Positions 1-8,900 of a DNA stretch of 64,000 nucleotides are shown one piece after another. A program made the position numbers and the translations under genes. A model generated the notes under the pieces. That model was not told where the DNA came from. It did no database searches and saw only the letters and a program-made list of their open reading frames with translations. Each line of letters opens with the position of its first letter. The stretch's first letter is position 1. Source of the stretch: RPRI01 sp051233685. Lineage in GTDB: Bacteria; Desulfobacterota; Desulfobacteria; Desulfobacterales; RPRI01. The stretch covers positions 1-64,000 of the forward strand of contig NZ_JBAMMY010000155.1 of assembly GCF_051233685.1 (NCBI RefSeq). Direction: 5' to 3'.

Positions 1-1
1 G

Positions 2-109
2 TATCCCAAAGGCATACAGGTATCTGATGAAGATCTTCTAAAAGTGAATATGAAGATGGATGATTTTCATGGAGAGTGGAATTACACCATCTTACCGAAC
101 ACAAGCTAA
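2..109 (+). pseudogene. C-terminal end of a transposase (ISAzo13-like), cut by window edge
   Basis: The frame starting at base 2 is open from the window edge to a TAA at 107-109 and encodes about 35 residues ending in the pattern KxxDFHGEWNYTILP. From memory this FHGEWNYTI ending is characteristic of ISAzo13-family transposases (DDE recombinases). Only the tail is visible, so it cannot be told whether the gene is intact upstream. It overlaps the end of the convergent small cysteine gene by a few bases, which suggests the insertion sequence landed right at that gene's 3' end. Confidence 0.6.
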
Positions 110-375
110 TATGTTACAATAATATTATGACAGACTCTTAATATTTTAGGTTTCCTGGGTGTTTCAAATGCTGCTTCCCAATCGCTTTGCGTAAGAGTAT
201 CTTTTAAATACTTTTCCGCCTGAAAATAGGTATGCCAGCAATCCAATATTTTAAAACAAGGCAGCTTGTTGTTTTCATGTAAACAATATGAAAAAAATAT
301 CTGATGCCCCAGTTTTGGACAACGAATGGAAAGATCATCTCCCGGCGGTGTTATCGTTTCTTCTTTTTTATTCAT
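106..375 (-). CDS. Small conserved cysteine-rich protein
   Basis: An 89-residue protein of unknown function. Its core pattern is CPKLGH, then FSYC, LPCFK and LDCW, giving four closely spaced cysteines plus a histidine, which looks like a small metal site (zinc ribbon or Fe-S type, inferred). I recall similar small proteins in Desulfobacteria, but no function. Its ATG overlaps the stop of the trpB2 gene as ATGA, so it is probably translationally coupled to that enzyme. No signal peptide or membrane segment is seen. The gene ends a few bases into the facing transposase tail, so the native C-terminus may have been altered by the insertion. Confidence 0.7.
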   Translation of the reverse strand: MNKKEETITPPGDDLSIRCPKLGHQIFFSYCLHENNKLPCFKILDCWHTYFQAEKYLKDTLTQSDWEAAFETPRKPKILRVCHNIIVTY

Positions 376-1748
376 TTTTTAAATTGTTGCGGCTTGGGTA
401 AAGGTTCTATGTCGGCAAGAGCTTTTTGAATTTTTTCCTCTTCCAGGATATGATTCGAAAGCTTTCCGGTAAGATAGGCATCATATGCGCCCATATCAAC
501 AAGACCGTGACCGCTCCAGTTAAAAAGAATTACTTTTTCTTTTCCTTCTTCCTTTGCCTTGAGAGCTTCGCGAATGGTAAGCGCAATTGCATGGTTTGTT
601 TCAGGAGCGCTGATGAATCCTTCAGTTCTTGCAAAGGTGATTCCGGCTTGAAATGTTTCCAGTTGTTTAATGGATTCGGCTCTTATTATATCGTTTACCA
701 GCAGATGGCTTATAATAGGCGCCATGCCGTGATATCTCAGCCCTCCGGCATGTATGGCTTCGGGAACAAAATTGTGACCGAGGGTATGCATAGCAAGCAA
801 AGGAGTCATTTGGGCAGTATCACCAAAATCGTATGCAAATGGTCCTCTTGTCATTGTCGGGCATGAAGCAGGTTCAGCGCCGATAATATCAATGTCTTTC
901 CCGTTAATTTTATCTCTTACAAAAGGAAGTATCATTCCGGCAAAATTGCTGCCTCCGCCTGAACATCCGATGATTACGTCAGGATAATCACCTGCAATTT
1001 TCATCTGTTTTTGGCATTCAAGCCCATTTACAGTCTGGTGAAGCATTACATGGTTTAATACACTTCCAAGGGAATATTTGGCATCCTCTTCGGCAACCGC
1101 ACATTCGATTGCTTCGCTTATGGCCATACCCAGGCTTCCGGGGCAGTTTGGATCATTTGCAAGAATGGCGCGTCCTGTATTTGTTTCATTGCTTGGACTT
1201 GCGACACAGGTGGCGCCCCAGGTTTCCATCATTATACGTCTGTAAGGCTTATGGTCAAAACTAATCCTTACCATAAAAACTTTACACTCCAGACCGAACA
1301 TTGCACAGCAGAAAGAAAGCGCGCTGCCCCATTGTCCTGCACCTGTTTCCGTATAAATCTTTTTTGTCCCGGAAATTTTATTGTAATAAGCCTGCGGAAC
1401 AGCGGTATTCGGTTTATGACTTCCGGCCGGGCTTACCCCTTCATTTTTAAAATAGATCCTGGCAGGAGTATCAAGATATTTTTCAAGATTATAAGCCCGG
1501 TAAAGAGGGGAAGGCCTCCATATAAGATATTTTTCGAGAACTTCTTCCGGAATATCTATCCATCTTTTCTGGCTCACTTCCTGTTCAATCAAGGGCATAG
1601 GAAAGATCGGAGCAAGATCTTCCGGAGAAATAAGCTGTTTTGTCGCCGGATTGAGCGGAGGTTCCAAAGGTGTGGGCAGATCAGCCTGGATATTATACCA
1701 TTGCCTCGGAAGTTCCGATTCAGGAAGTACAATTTTTTTGGTTTTCAT
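372..1748 (-). CDS. trpB: Tryptophan synthase beta chain, TrpB2 type
   Basis: A PLP enzyme that condenses indole with serine to give tryptophan. The 458-residue length and the long N-terminal extension before the active site match the TrpB2 (TIGR01415) branch rather than the ~400-residue TrpB1 that pairs with TrpA. The PLP lysine lies in GSHKPN, followed by TGAGQWGSALS and the phosphate-binding GCSGGGSNFAG. The start is set at the ATG preceded by AAGGAG five to six bases upstream; an upstream in-frame ATG has no such site. No other trp gene is nearby, so it may salvage free indole rather than work in a full TrpAB complex (inference). The stop overlaps the start of the small cysteine protein. 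Confidence 0.92.
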   Translation of the reverse strand: MKTKKIVLPESELPRQWYNIQADLPTPLEPPLNPATKQLISPEDLAPIFPMPLIEQEVSQKRWIDIPEEVLEKYLIWRPSPLYRAYNLEKYLDTPARIYFKNEGVSPAGSHKPNTAVPQAYYNKISGTKKIYTETGAGQWGSALSFCCAMFGLECKVFMVRISFDHKPYRRIMMETWGATCVASPSNETNTGRAILANDPNCPGSLGMAISEAIECAVAEEDAKYSLGSVLNHVMLHQTVNGLECQKQMKIAGDYPDVIIGCSGGGSNFAGMILPFVRDKINGKDIDIIGAEPASCPTMTRGPFAYDFGDTAQMTPLLAMHTLGHNFVPEAIHAGGLRYHGMAPIISHLLVNDIIRAESIKQLETFQAGITFARTEGFISAPETNHAIALTIREALKAKEEGKEKVILFNWSGHGLVDMGAYDAYLTGKLSNHILEEEKIQKALADIEPLPKPQQFKK

Positions 1749-1979
1749 ATTATCTCCTTTATTATCATATTGATAAAACACAATTTATAACTTATTCCTA
1801 ATAAATAAAATTTGAGATTAATAACATAATACGAAACTTGTCAATGAGATTTTTAGAGACGCCCATGACCTTAATGACATAATGAGATAAGTATTATGAA
1901 AAATTATAAAAAGTAGTTAGCCTATGAAAGCAGGTTTGGATGCGCCTGGGATTTTGCACCACAACTTCATCAGTGGTAT

Positions 1980-2033
1980 TATAGCATTTGTCATAAATAT
2001 GTTCCGTTTGGGCTTGGGTATGGATACGTATGC
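1980..2033. repeat. Partial copy of a dispersed palindromic element
   Basis: This 54-base stretch begins TATAGCATTTGTCATAAATA and runs to GGATACGTATGC. It closely matches the right arm, read on the opposite strand, of the complete palindromic element at 48504-48592. A shorter match to the arm start lies at 2507-2525. The copy sits among transposase remnants, in a gene-free region that looks like a graveyard for mobile DNA. Confidence 0.6.
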
Positions 2034-2044
2034 AACCCGCAGGA

Positions 2045-2188
2045 TTAGAATCCATCCTCGGCTGCAGGCTGCATAAACCCGGCATTGAAGGCCGGTATAT
2101 ACACTTCTGTCAGATAGCGGTTAGCAGCATCCATCGTGACAATTCCATGAGCAACCAGTTCCTTTACAAGCCTATTCTGCGGCAGCCT
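2045..2188 (-). pseudogene. Transposase remnant (ISNCY-like C-terminal region)
   Basis: The minus strand is open for about 47 codons, ending at a TAA (2045-2047). It contains LVKELVAHGIVTMDAANRYL, then a Y-I-P-A-F-N pattern and an ending P-A-A-E-D-G-F. This layout (ELxxxGIxxxxAANRYL, then PxxNxxF) is typical of the C-terminal part of ISNCY/integrase-core transposases, recognised from memory. No upstream catalytic region is present in frame, so this is a decayed fragment. Confidence 0.55.
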
Positions 2189-2215
2189 GGAGATTGATCA
2201 TAGTTTGATTGCTCT

Positions 2216-2428
2216 TTGTATCTGAAAGATTATATCCCTCTGGAAGAAATATGGATGGGCTTACTTGAAAAAGAGTTCAGTAACATACGAGCCATTGCAC
2301 ATGCCGATACTGCCGGAAGCAGAACAATGGACACGATCATTCCTCAAAAAGAAATGGAGCGGGTTGGCGGCACTGAAACAATTACATATGAAAGTAATCC
2401 AGCATTAATTTTATACTGTTTTGAGTGA
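2216..2428 (+). other. Short open frame of doubtful coding status
   Basis: Seventy codons are open from an ATG, but no convincing ribosome binding site precedes it and I recognise no family. The residues are mixed and acidic, with no signal peptide. It lies directly beside transposase remnants and may be part of decayed mobile DNA. Confidence 0.15.
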
Positions 2429-2709
2429 CACTGTTTCCTTATTGCCATTTTAGCACACCTGCAAGTATTTTCCTTATAACACACTTTTAGAGGTGTCCGC
2501 TATATTTATAGCATTTCATAAATATATTTAACCGGTTCTATGCATTATAAAATATAAGTGATATAATCTGAATTTCCGGATAACGGCCTGCCTATCTTTT
2601 CTGTACTTTAATTTTTCGCCTGTGTGTTTTTTTCGCATAATTGACAGACAGCTAATTTATATTAGCCATAATCTTTTCGGATGCCTAATGATGCAGGTTA
2701 ATGATAATA

Positions 2710-2760
2710 TACTTGACAAACAAGTATTTTCAAACTAATTATTATCAATAATGTCAAGTA
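2710..2760. promoter_or_regulatory. Inverted repeat with facing TTGACA boxes upstream of the LysM gene
   Basis: The 9-base arms TACTTGACA (2710-2718) and TGTCAAGTA (2752-2760) are perfect inverted copies 33 bases apart, so TTGACA occurs on both strands facing inward. The forward TTGACA has TAATTA 17 bases downstream, a weak -10. This lies about 70 bases before the LysM gene start and could be its promoter or an operator (inference). Confidence 0.35.
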
Positions 2761-2831
2761 AAAACCTTAATAATCAAATTGAAGCATTTCTATAATTAAT
2801 CATTAATCTGCAAAATAAATAGAGGTGATGT

Positions 2832-3884
2832 ATGCGCTATATTTTTACACATAAATATTTATTTACAATTATTTGCATATTAACCTCAATTCCGGCTATT
2901 TCTGCTTATCTTTGCGCCGCTGAAAATCAGAATGTCCTTGAACATGAAACCGGTGTTTACTACACTGTAAAAAAAGGAGATACGCTATGGGGTATTTCAA
3001 AAAAATATTTTGATTCTCCATGGGCATGGCCGGAACTCTGGAAAGAAAACAAATATATTAAAAACCCTCATTTTATAGAGCCGGGCGATAAGTTGCGTCT
3101 TTTCTACAGCAAAGATTCTGATTTAATTATTGATAATATACTAAAATCGGATGAAACCAAAACTACTCTCCAGACCGAAAAGTCATGTGATATAGATGCC
3201 TTATATTTTAATTATCCGGCTATCGACAGTGTGGGATTTATCAAAAAAGAGCCTGTTTTACCCAATGGTTCAATATTTAAAGTTAAAGATGATAAAGTGG
3301 CGATCAGCGAAGGAGATCTTGTATACATAAAATATGAAAATAATTCTAAGTTTGAACCTGGCTCCAAATATACGATTTACCGGATGCTGAAATCATTAAC
3401 AGACAGCAAAACGGGCGCATTAATTGGAAAGCAGTATTACTTAACCGGTATAGTTGAAGTAAAGACGGTTGAGCCACTTTACGCTATTGCCAGGGTATTA
3501 AAGTCCTTCAGAGAAATAGATTTAAACGATCTTTTGATGCCTTATGAACCAATATCTCGCAAGATACCAATAATTAAAAGCGAAAAAGGAATTGAAGGCA
3601 GTGTGATAATTCCTGAAGAAGAAAGAAGTATAATTGGCGACAACACAATAGTTTTTATAGACAAAGGAAAAAATGACGGAGTAAAGCCCGGGCAGTTTTA
3701 CACAATATATTACAGAGAGAAGAAAAACATTACTCCCGATAATTTGTCTGCAACATTACTTGCTCCGGTCGATTTCGGAAAGCTTTTAGTTCTTTTTTCA
3801 GAACAATCCACAGCATCCGCACTTATTACAAGATCAGATAAAGAAATACCAATAGGTTCATTAGTTGGAAGTCCGGTAGAATAA
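2832..3884 (+). CDS. Secreted LysM-domain protein
   Basis: A 350-residue exported protein. The N-terminus is a signal peptide (basic start, hydrophobic run to about residue 28, cleavage near ALxA-type CAAE). A LysM domain follows at about residues 42-92, with YTVKKGDTLWGISKKYF and the extended WPELWKENKYIKNPHFI segment, which in this LysM subtype precedes the IEPGDKL loop. The remaining 250 residues are beta-rich and have no domain I recognise. LysM binds N-acetylglucosamine glycans such as peptidoglycan, so a periplasmic wall-associated role is likely. AGAGGTG precedes the ATG by a few bases. It converges on the pilin cluster, and a role in anchoring or assembling the pili is possible but unproven. 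Confidence 0.85.
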   Translation: MRYIFTHKYLFTIICILTSIPAISAYLCAAENQNVLEHETGVYYTVKKGDTLWGISKKYFDSPWAWPELWKENKYIKNPHFIEPGDKLRLFYSKDSDLIIDNILKSDETKTTLQTEKSCDIDALYFNYPAIDSVGFIKKEPVLPNGSIFKVKDDKVAISEGDLVYIKYENNSKFEPGSKYTIYRMLKSLTDSKTGALIGKQYYLTGIVEVKTVEPLYAIARVLKSFREIDLNDLLMPYEPISRKIPIIKSEKGIEGSVIIPEEERSIIGDNTIVFIDKGKNDGVKPGQFYTIYYREKKNITPDNLSATLLAPVDFGKLLVLFSEQSTASALITRSDKEIPIGSLVGSPVE

Positions 3885-3946
3885 TTTATCGCAGATTCAA
3901 AGCAGCAATAATATTTTCATGCTTTTAATAATTTGATTAATATATG

Positions 3947-4426
3947 TTATTCAATGGAAAACGAAGATAATCCATTCGCTTCATCAACAATGCAGTAAAA
4001 TTCTCTTCTTCCGCTAGGCGATGAGTCTTTTGTTCCGCCAACACTGTATAAGTGAGCTTCTATAAAAATATCACCTGGTGTATTTGAAGGACCGTCTATT
4101 CGCAGTCTGGTTGATGGAGAAAGAAATAGAATAGGAGCCCTGGGGCTCCCGGAAGTATCTGTAGCTCCTACACGATTGCCGCCGTTTTCAGCATGTGCAT
4201 AATCGACATCATCTGAAGAAACAATACTATTCATTACTGCATTCAGCAGCTGCCTGCCATCACTTATTGCTGCAGCATCATAAGCTTTCGCTCTGTAATT
4301 CATGTACATATCAGAGCCGATTACCACTAGAATGCCTATGATTGCCATTACAGTAAGAAGTTCTATCAGCGTAAAACCATTATCTTCTTTTAATTTATTA
4401 AGGTGTAAGGTAATATATTCCTTCAT
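3947..4426 (-). CDS. Type IV pilin-like protein
   Basis: A 159-residue prepilin. After a 17-residue basic leader comes the processing site G|FTLIELLTVMAIIGILVV, with the +5 glutamate needed for pilin assembly, so it should be cleaved by the PilD prepilin peptidase and packed by its hydrophobic helix. Two cysteines are not both placed near the C-terminus as in PilA-type pilins, so this is more likely a minor or GspG/PilE-like subunit. It is the last gene of the minor-pilin cluster. GGGGAGAGG lies just upstream of the ATG, and the gene follows the 303-residue protein by about 18 bases, suggesting co-transcription. Confidence 0.85.
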   Translation of the reverse strand: MKEYITLHLNKLKEDNGFTLIELLTVMAIIGILVVIGSDMYMNYRAKAYDAAAISDGRQLLNAVMNSIVSSDDVDYAHAENGGNRVGATDTSGSPRAPILFLSPSTRLRIDGPSNTPGDIFIEAHLYSVGGTKDSSPSGRREFYCIVDEANGLSSFSIE

Positions 4427-4444
4427 ATGCCTCTCCCCATATGC

Positions 4445-5356
4445 TTAGCTTCCGGTTTTCCGCCATTTCCCATCAACATTTATATATGCAACATTTCTAT
4501 CATCAGGATACTGCAGATTGCCAAAACCCAAATTTCCATTTTTATCTTTCCAGACAAGGTATTTTTCGCTCTGCTCTGAAGCAATTATATCAAGATCACG
4601 TTTATCTCCAGGATTTTTTTTATCTGATACTAAAGCACTTTTAACGGCAGCAGATCTCTTCAGGTCATATTGTTTTCCATCACTATATATTGAAATTCTG
4701 GCAATATGCGGATATTGAATATTACCAAAGCCCCTTACTCCCTTGTCATCTTTCCATGCAAGATATTTACGGCTAATTTCATTTTCGAAATCCGGCACAT
4801 TTTCAGTTTCTTTGACCAGCATGAACTGGGGATCAATAAGTGAAGCAGATATTATATTTTCTTCTTTTTTGGAATCAACAGCAGCAGTAAATCCGGACAC
4901 AATGTTTGAAAAAGAATCCTTATTATATGTCATGTTGGCAGATTTTGACGATGCAACCATAATTGTCTGTCCTGACACAGGCTTAAGATTTTTATCTATC
5001 GATGCAACCAGTGTTTTACCTTTTATGATCACACTTTTTTTCAGCATAAAATTATTTTTGCCCGGAACATATTCCCATTTCACATCTTCGATAAGAGCTT
5101 TATTTGCAATGTATTTAGGATAAAGATCGGCAAGGCCTGCCGGATAACTTTTGTTATCGGTATAATATTTCTCAAGACTTCTTCCCATCTCGTTAAGCCC
5201 TGCTCTTGGACTTTTATTGGCAATTTCAACAACCCGGGCGTATTCCTTTCCGTGCCATTTTTTCGAGTCTTCTTCTTTGGAGCGATCTTTATAATAAAAG
5301 TAACCAACAGCAATCAGGATAGTTAATACGGACACTATTATATATTTTTTATTCAT
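4445..5356 (-). CDS. Pilus-cluster protein with duplicated KYLxWKD...GFGNxQYP motif
   Basis: A 303-residue protein I cannot assign to a known family. A short N-terminal membrane anchor (about residues 4-22) leaves the rest outside the membrane. Residues ~50-100 (SLEKYYTDNKSYPAGLADLYP) resemble the globular start of pseudopilins. Two similar units follow: KYLAWKDDKGVRGFGNIQYP at about 197-216 and KYLVWKDKNGNLGFGNLQYP at about 265-284, each followed by a short strand containing a YxDGK or NVDGK turn. GAGGGGG precedes the ATG. Its position between pilY1 and the pilin gene suggests a role in pilus assembly or tip function (inference from context). Confidence 0.75.
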   Translation of the reverse strand: MNKKYIIVSVLTILIAVGYFYYKDRSKEEDSKKWHGKEYARVVEIANKSPRAGLNEMGRSLEKYYTDNKSYPAGLADLYPKYIANKALIEDVKWEYVPGKNNFMLKKSVIIKGKTLVASIDKNLKPVSGQTIMVASSKSANMTYNKDSFSNIVSGFTAAVDSKKEENIISASLIDPQFMLVKETENVPDFENEISRKYLAWKDDKGVRGFGNIQYPHIARISIYSDGKQYDLKRSAAVKSALVSDKKNPGDKRDLDIIASEQSEKYLVWKDKNGNLGFGNLQYPDDRNVAYINVDGKWRKTGS

Positions 5357-5628
5357 ATCCCCCTCATATGCAAAATTACTTATTACTCATTTATCGCTGG
5401 CCTGTTTTGATAACAGTCTCAAAATAAAGGATAATATGAATATGATATAATTTCAAGCATTTTTTTATCTCAGCAATTATATATGAAGCAGTTTATAAAC
5501 TTCATTTATCTGTTATCCTTTCTTATAATTTTCTTCTACTTTATCGATGCTAATATTTCATCAGAGTAATATGTGATTATTTATTGTAAAGATCGCTTAT
5601 AAATATATGATATTTTAATTCATTTATA

Positions 5629-5955
5629 TTAACGACCTGATTTAATTCTTTTTATATTTTTTGTTTTGATATGTATAATTAGGTTCTTATCCTTAATTTT
5701 TTTATAAAACACCAATGCTTTTATATTTATCGAAAGATTGATCGTTTCCAGCATCGTTTTCATAACAGATGCATCCTGAAAGTAATAAAACTGCGGGCCT
5801 ATTTTTATTGACATATCATTTGAATTGATTTCGGTTACAATCCCGGTTATGGACTCCACACCCTCAGGGGCCAACATAGCATTGCTGTTAATGCAGCTGA
5901 AAGAAATCACAAAGGTAATCAATGAAATAATAATACAAACTTTTTTGCAGTTCAT
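5629..5955 (-). CDS. Small secreted protein downstream of pilY1
   Basis: A 108-residue protein with a clear signal peptide (MNCKKVC, then a hydrophobic stretch to about residue 20, then SCINSNA). The mature part is about 80 residues, beta-like and lysine/isoleucine rich, with no recognised domain. The cysteine near the cleavage point could be a lipobox, but the spacing is not convincing. AAGGAGAGG precedes the ATG, and the gene follows pilY1 after only 16 bases, so it belongs to the same transcript. Confidence 0.7.
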   Translation of the reverse strand: MNCKKVCIIISLITFVISFSCINSNAMLAPEGVESITGIVTEINSNDMSIKIGPQFYYFQDASVMKTMLETINLSINIKALVFYKKIKDKNLIIHIKTKNIKRIKSGR

Positions 5956-5971
5956 TTTGGTCCTCTCCTTA

Positions 5972-8900
5972 TCAATTATTATACTCTTTCCAGTAAAAAG
6001 GAATCATTGAGCCTGGCATATCAATATCAGGTAGAGGATATATCTTTCCGCCTACAGATATGAAACCTGCCGCTTTACCATGACGAATTACTATGGAAAC
6101 TCCTGAAGGTATATCTGTTCCAATCTCAAGGTATCTGTCGAGTCTAGTAAACTTCCTTATAACATTTTGCGGGTCATTTTTATCATCATTACCTCCGTAG
6201 AAATTATAGACAGCATTACCTGTGCAGTAGTTAACTGCGAAAACCCTACCATTACCCGTATATTCACATGGGTTATCATTGCTTGCATTTGGTTGGTAAG
6301 TGGGTGCATAAATTACTTTGGAAAACAATGTTATCGGAGATATGCTTTTTTCGCCATCATGGTCATTCTGGTTTTTAAAATCGACGTTATTATCTCCTGA
6401 ATAGCAATCGTCAAGTTCGGAGAACAAAAGATACCAACCCTTAGTGCTTTCCCTAAGATAAGTTTTAATATTGGCTTTTATCTGCCAGATAATTGCATTA
6501 CTATCCCATATGAGATCAGGTTCCATAGCTCCGCAAGTTACATTAAGCAGATTCTTTTCAGTAAAATAGTCAGCTTCATTATATGCCCCAGTACTAAACT
6601 TATAATATGCCTCAGCATCATAAAAAGCATACAGTCCGTTTTTAACCGGAGCATATCCTCCTGTTGAGGTACCTATGAATGTAGGATGCTCTCTGTCTCC
6701 CGTACCCATATAAAGAACAGGTACATCGGTAAAACAGTTCCCGGCATATGATACTTCAGGGCTGTAAAATGTTTTTCTGGGATTCTTTATATCCGTACCT
6801 AATGCCGGGCTAAAAGCTATTGTTCCTCCCGGATAAGCATTTCCGGATACCCATGTTTTAAACTCATTTCTCCAGTAATAATCCGAACGTTGATCTGTCA
6901 TTGGATTCATCTTAAAAATAAGATTCAAAGCGAAGCCTGTTGTGCTGTTGTAAGTAAGTTTCCATACCTGTCCGTATAGATCAGTCATATAGGCCGCGAG
7001 AAACACTCCCCTGGGACCCGTCACAACAGTGGGATCAGCAGGAAAACAATATTTCATACCAGATTTATTATTATAGTCGAACTTTTGGAATACAGCTCCA
7101 TCATCAGCGTTTAAAATATAAATCACACGCCCCATTGAGCATGTATGTGTAGTTGTCAATTGATAATTGGCTAATGGATCGTTCTTGTCTTCAGTTGTGT
7201 CATAGCCACCTGGCACAAGAATATAATTTGCATAAGTGTCCGGATCTGTACTTATCTTAATTTTAATCTGCCTGGGCATGGCGAAAGAATACCCAAGTTC
7301 TCCCATATTAGCTGAACCGTTATTTACCTTCCACCTTACACTCCAGTTGCCTGGATTTGTATTATCGGTTATATCTAATGCATAATATGCTCTTCCACCC
7401 CGCCTTAAACCAAAAACTAAAAGTTTTTTATCAACATTGCTGCTATCCTTAAATTGAAGCAGCGCAGGAGACCCATCCACAGTGTACACTTTTTTTGGAT
7501 GATTATTGACACTGGAATCAAATTGCTTCATTAAAGGAAGTACCTCTGTAGGAATAAAAGCAAATATTTCCTGACCGTTATCATTGTTAAACACATGGAG
7601 CAGTCCATCATTTGCTCCAACAGCAATATAGCGATTTACAAGATCGTTATTGGCATCCAAATAATCGATGATTTTAGGACTGGAATGTATAATGGGACCA
7701 AGTGGCCATCTTTTTGAAACAGGAGAACCTTCTACCAAAGGCGATCCACCAGCGCTTAATGCTGTAGCTGCCGTATGGGCATCATAGGTATAGCCGTAAA
7801 TATAGTTTGCAATTTTATATCTGTCAGTATCTTGTGAAACGTTTAAGGCTGTATTGGTAAGAGTATTAGTTCCTACTCGTACAAGGCCTGATGTACTATC
7901 ATATGTATAAATCTTTCTGAAATCACACGCATTAATCGCTGTATCGAGTTTTCCGTATTTAACAGGTATGTTATTGTAAAGCACCTGTCCTACCCCGCCT
8001 TTTTCGACATCACCCCCGTCAAAACCGCTTGACCAGAAAGATGTAGTTTCCGGAAGCATTCTGCCATCACATGTTGTGGCTGATTTATCTGCTCTGTCAA
8101 CTACATACCATTCATTAGTAGTTTTATTACAATCGGGCTTAATGCCATATGTAAACCCGTATTGCTTAAGATTTCCTGTCCAGTAAAGTTCCGCATTAGG
8201 CTTAAACAAAGCCATATAGAGCCTATCGCCGGACTGTACCCTGTTTGTCTCATCCACCGAAACAACCGGTGCAGTGTAGGAAGTATATTCTGCTATCAGA
8301 ATACCTAATGAATAAAAAGCATTAACAAGTTGAGACTTTGAATAAGCCGTAAGAAAAATACCTCCGCCAAGATCTGATGCGTGTTTTAGCATCGGCGACT
8401 CAGTGCTGAAACCGATGTTATGGACAATAATATTGTCTGCGGAATCTGCTCTCTCATCTGCCGGGATCGAAGTGTAATCCGTATATTTGTGAGAGTACAT
8501 AAATCCTGCTATATCATCATAATAGTCTGCGGGAGGATTGGCATCTTGAAAAGGGTCCTGAGTAAAATGATATTGAGAGGCTTCGGCAGCGTTTAATGCT
8601 GCATAGTCTGCAACGGGTGATCCCCAATCGGAACCCAAAGTATCGTGATCCGCATAGCCGTCCGAAAGAACAATAACAAAATTTTTGTTGCAATCCTTAT
8701 GAATCTGCTGGGCTTTGCTGTTAAATTCTTTCAGAACTAGATTCATTGACTCTGCAATATTAGAGTCTCCCGTTGCGCTAAAACCATTCAGTGCAGTAAT
8801 AATACTTTGTTTCTGCTGATCATCATTATAGCTGGCATTCATAGGAGGAGTTGCGTTAGTCTCGCCAAAACCCATAATTCCCCAGTTGACTCTTCCACGT

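Noticed and set aside
1251..1790. A plus-strand open frame of 179 codons
   Set aside because: It is the antisense shadow of the trpB2 gene, with no ribosome binding site and a low-complexity translation.
1894..2085. A minus-strand frame of 63 codons in the left-edge debris
   Set aside because: Made of the palindromic repeat and the overlapping transposase remnant, not a separate gene.
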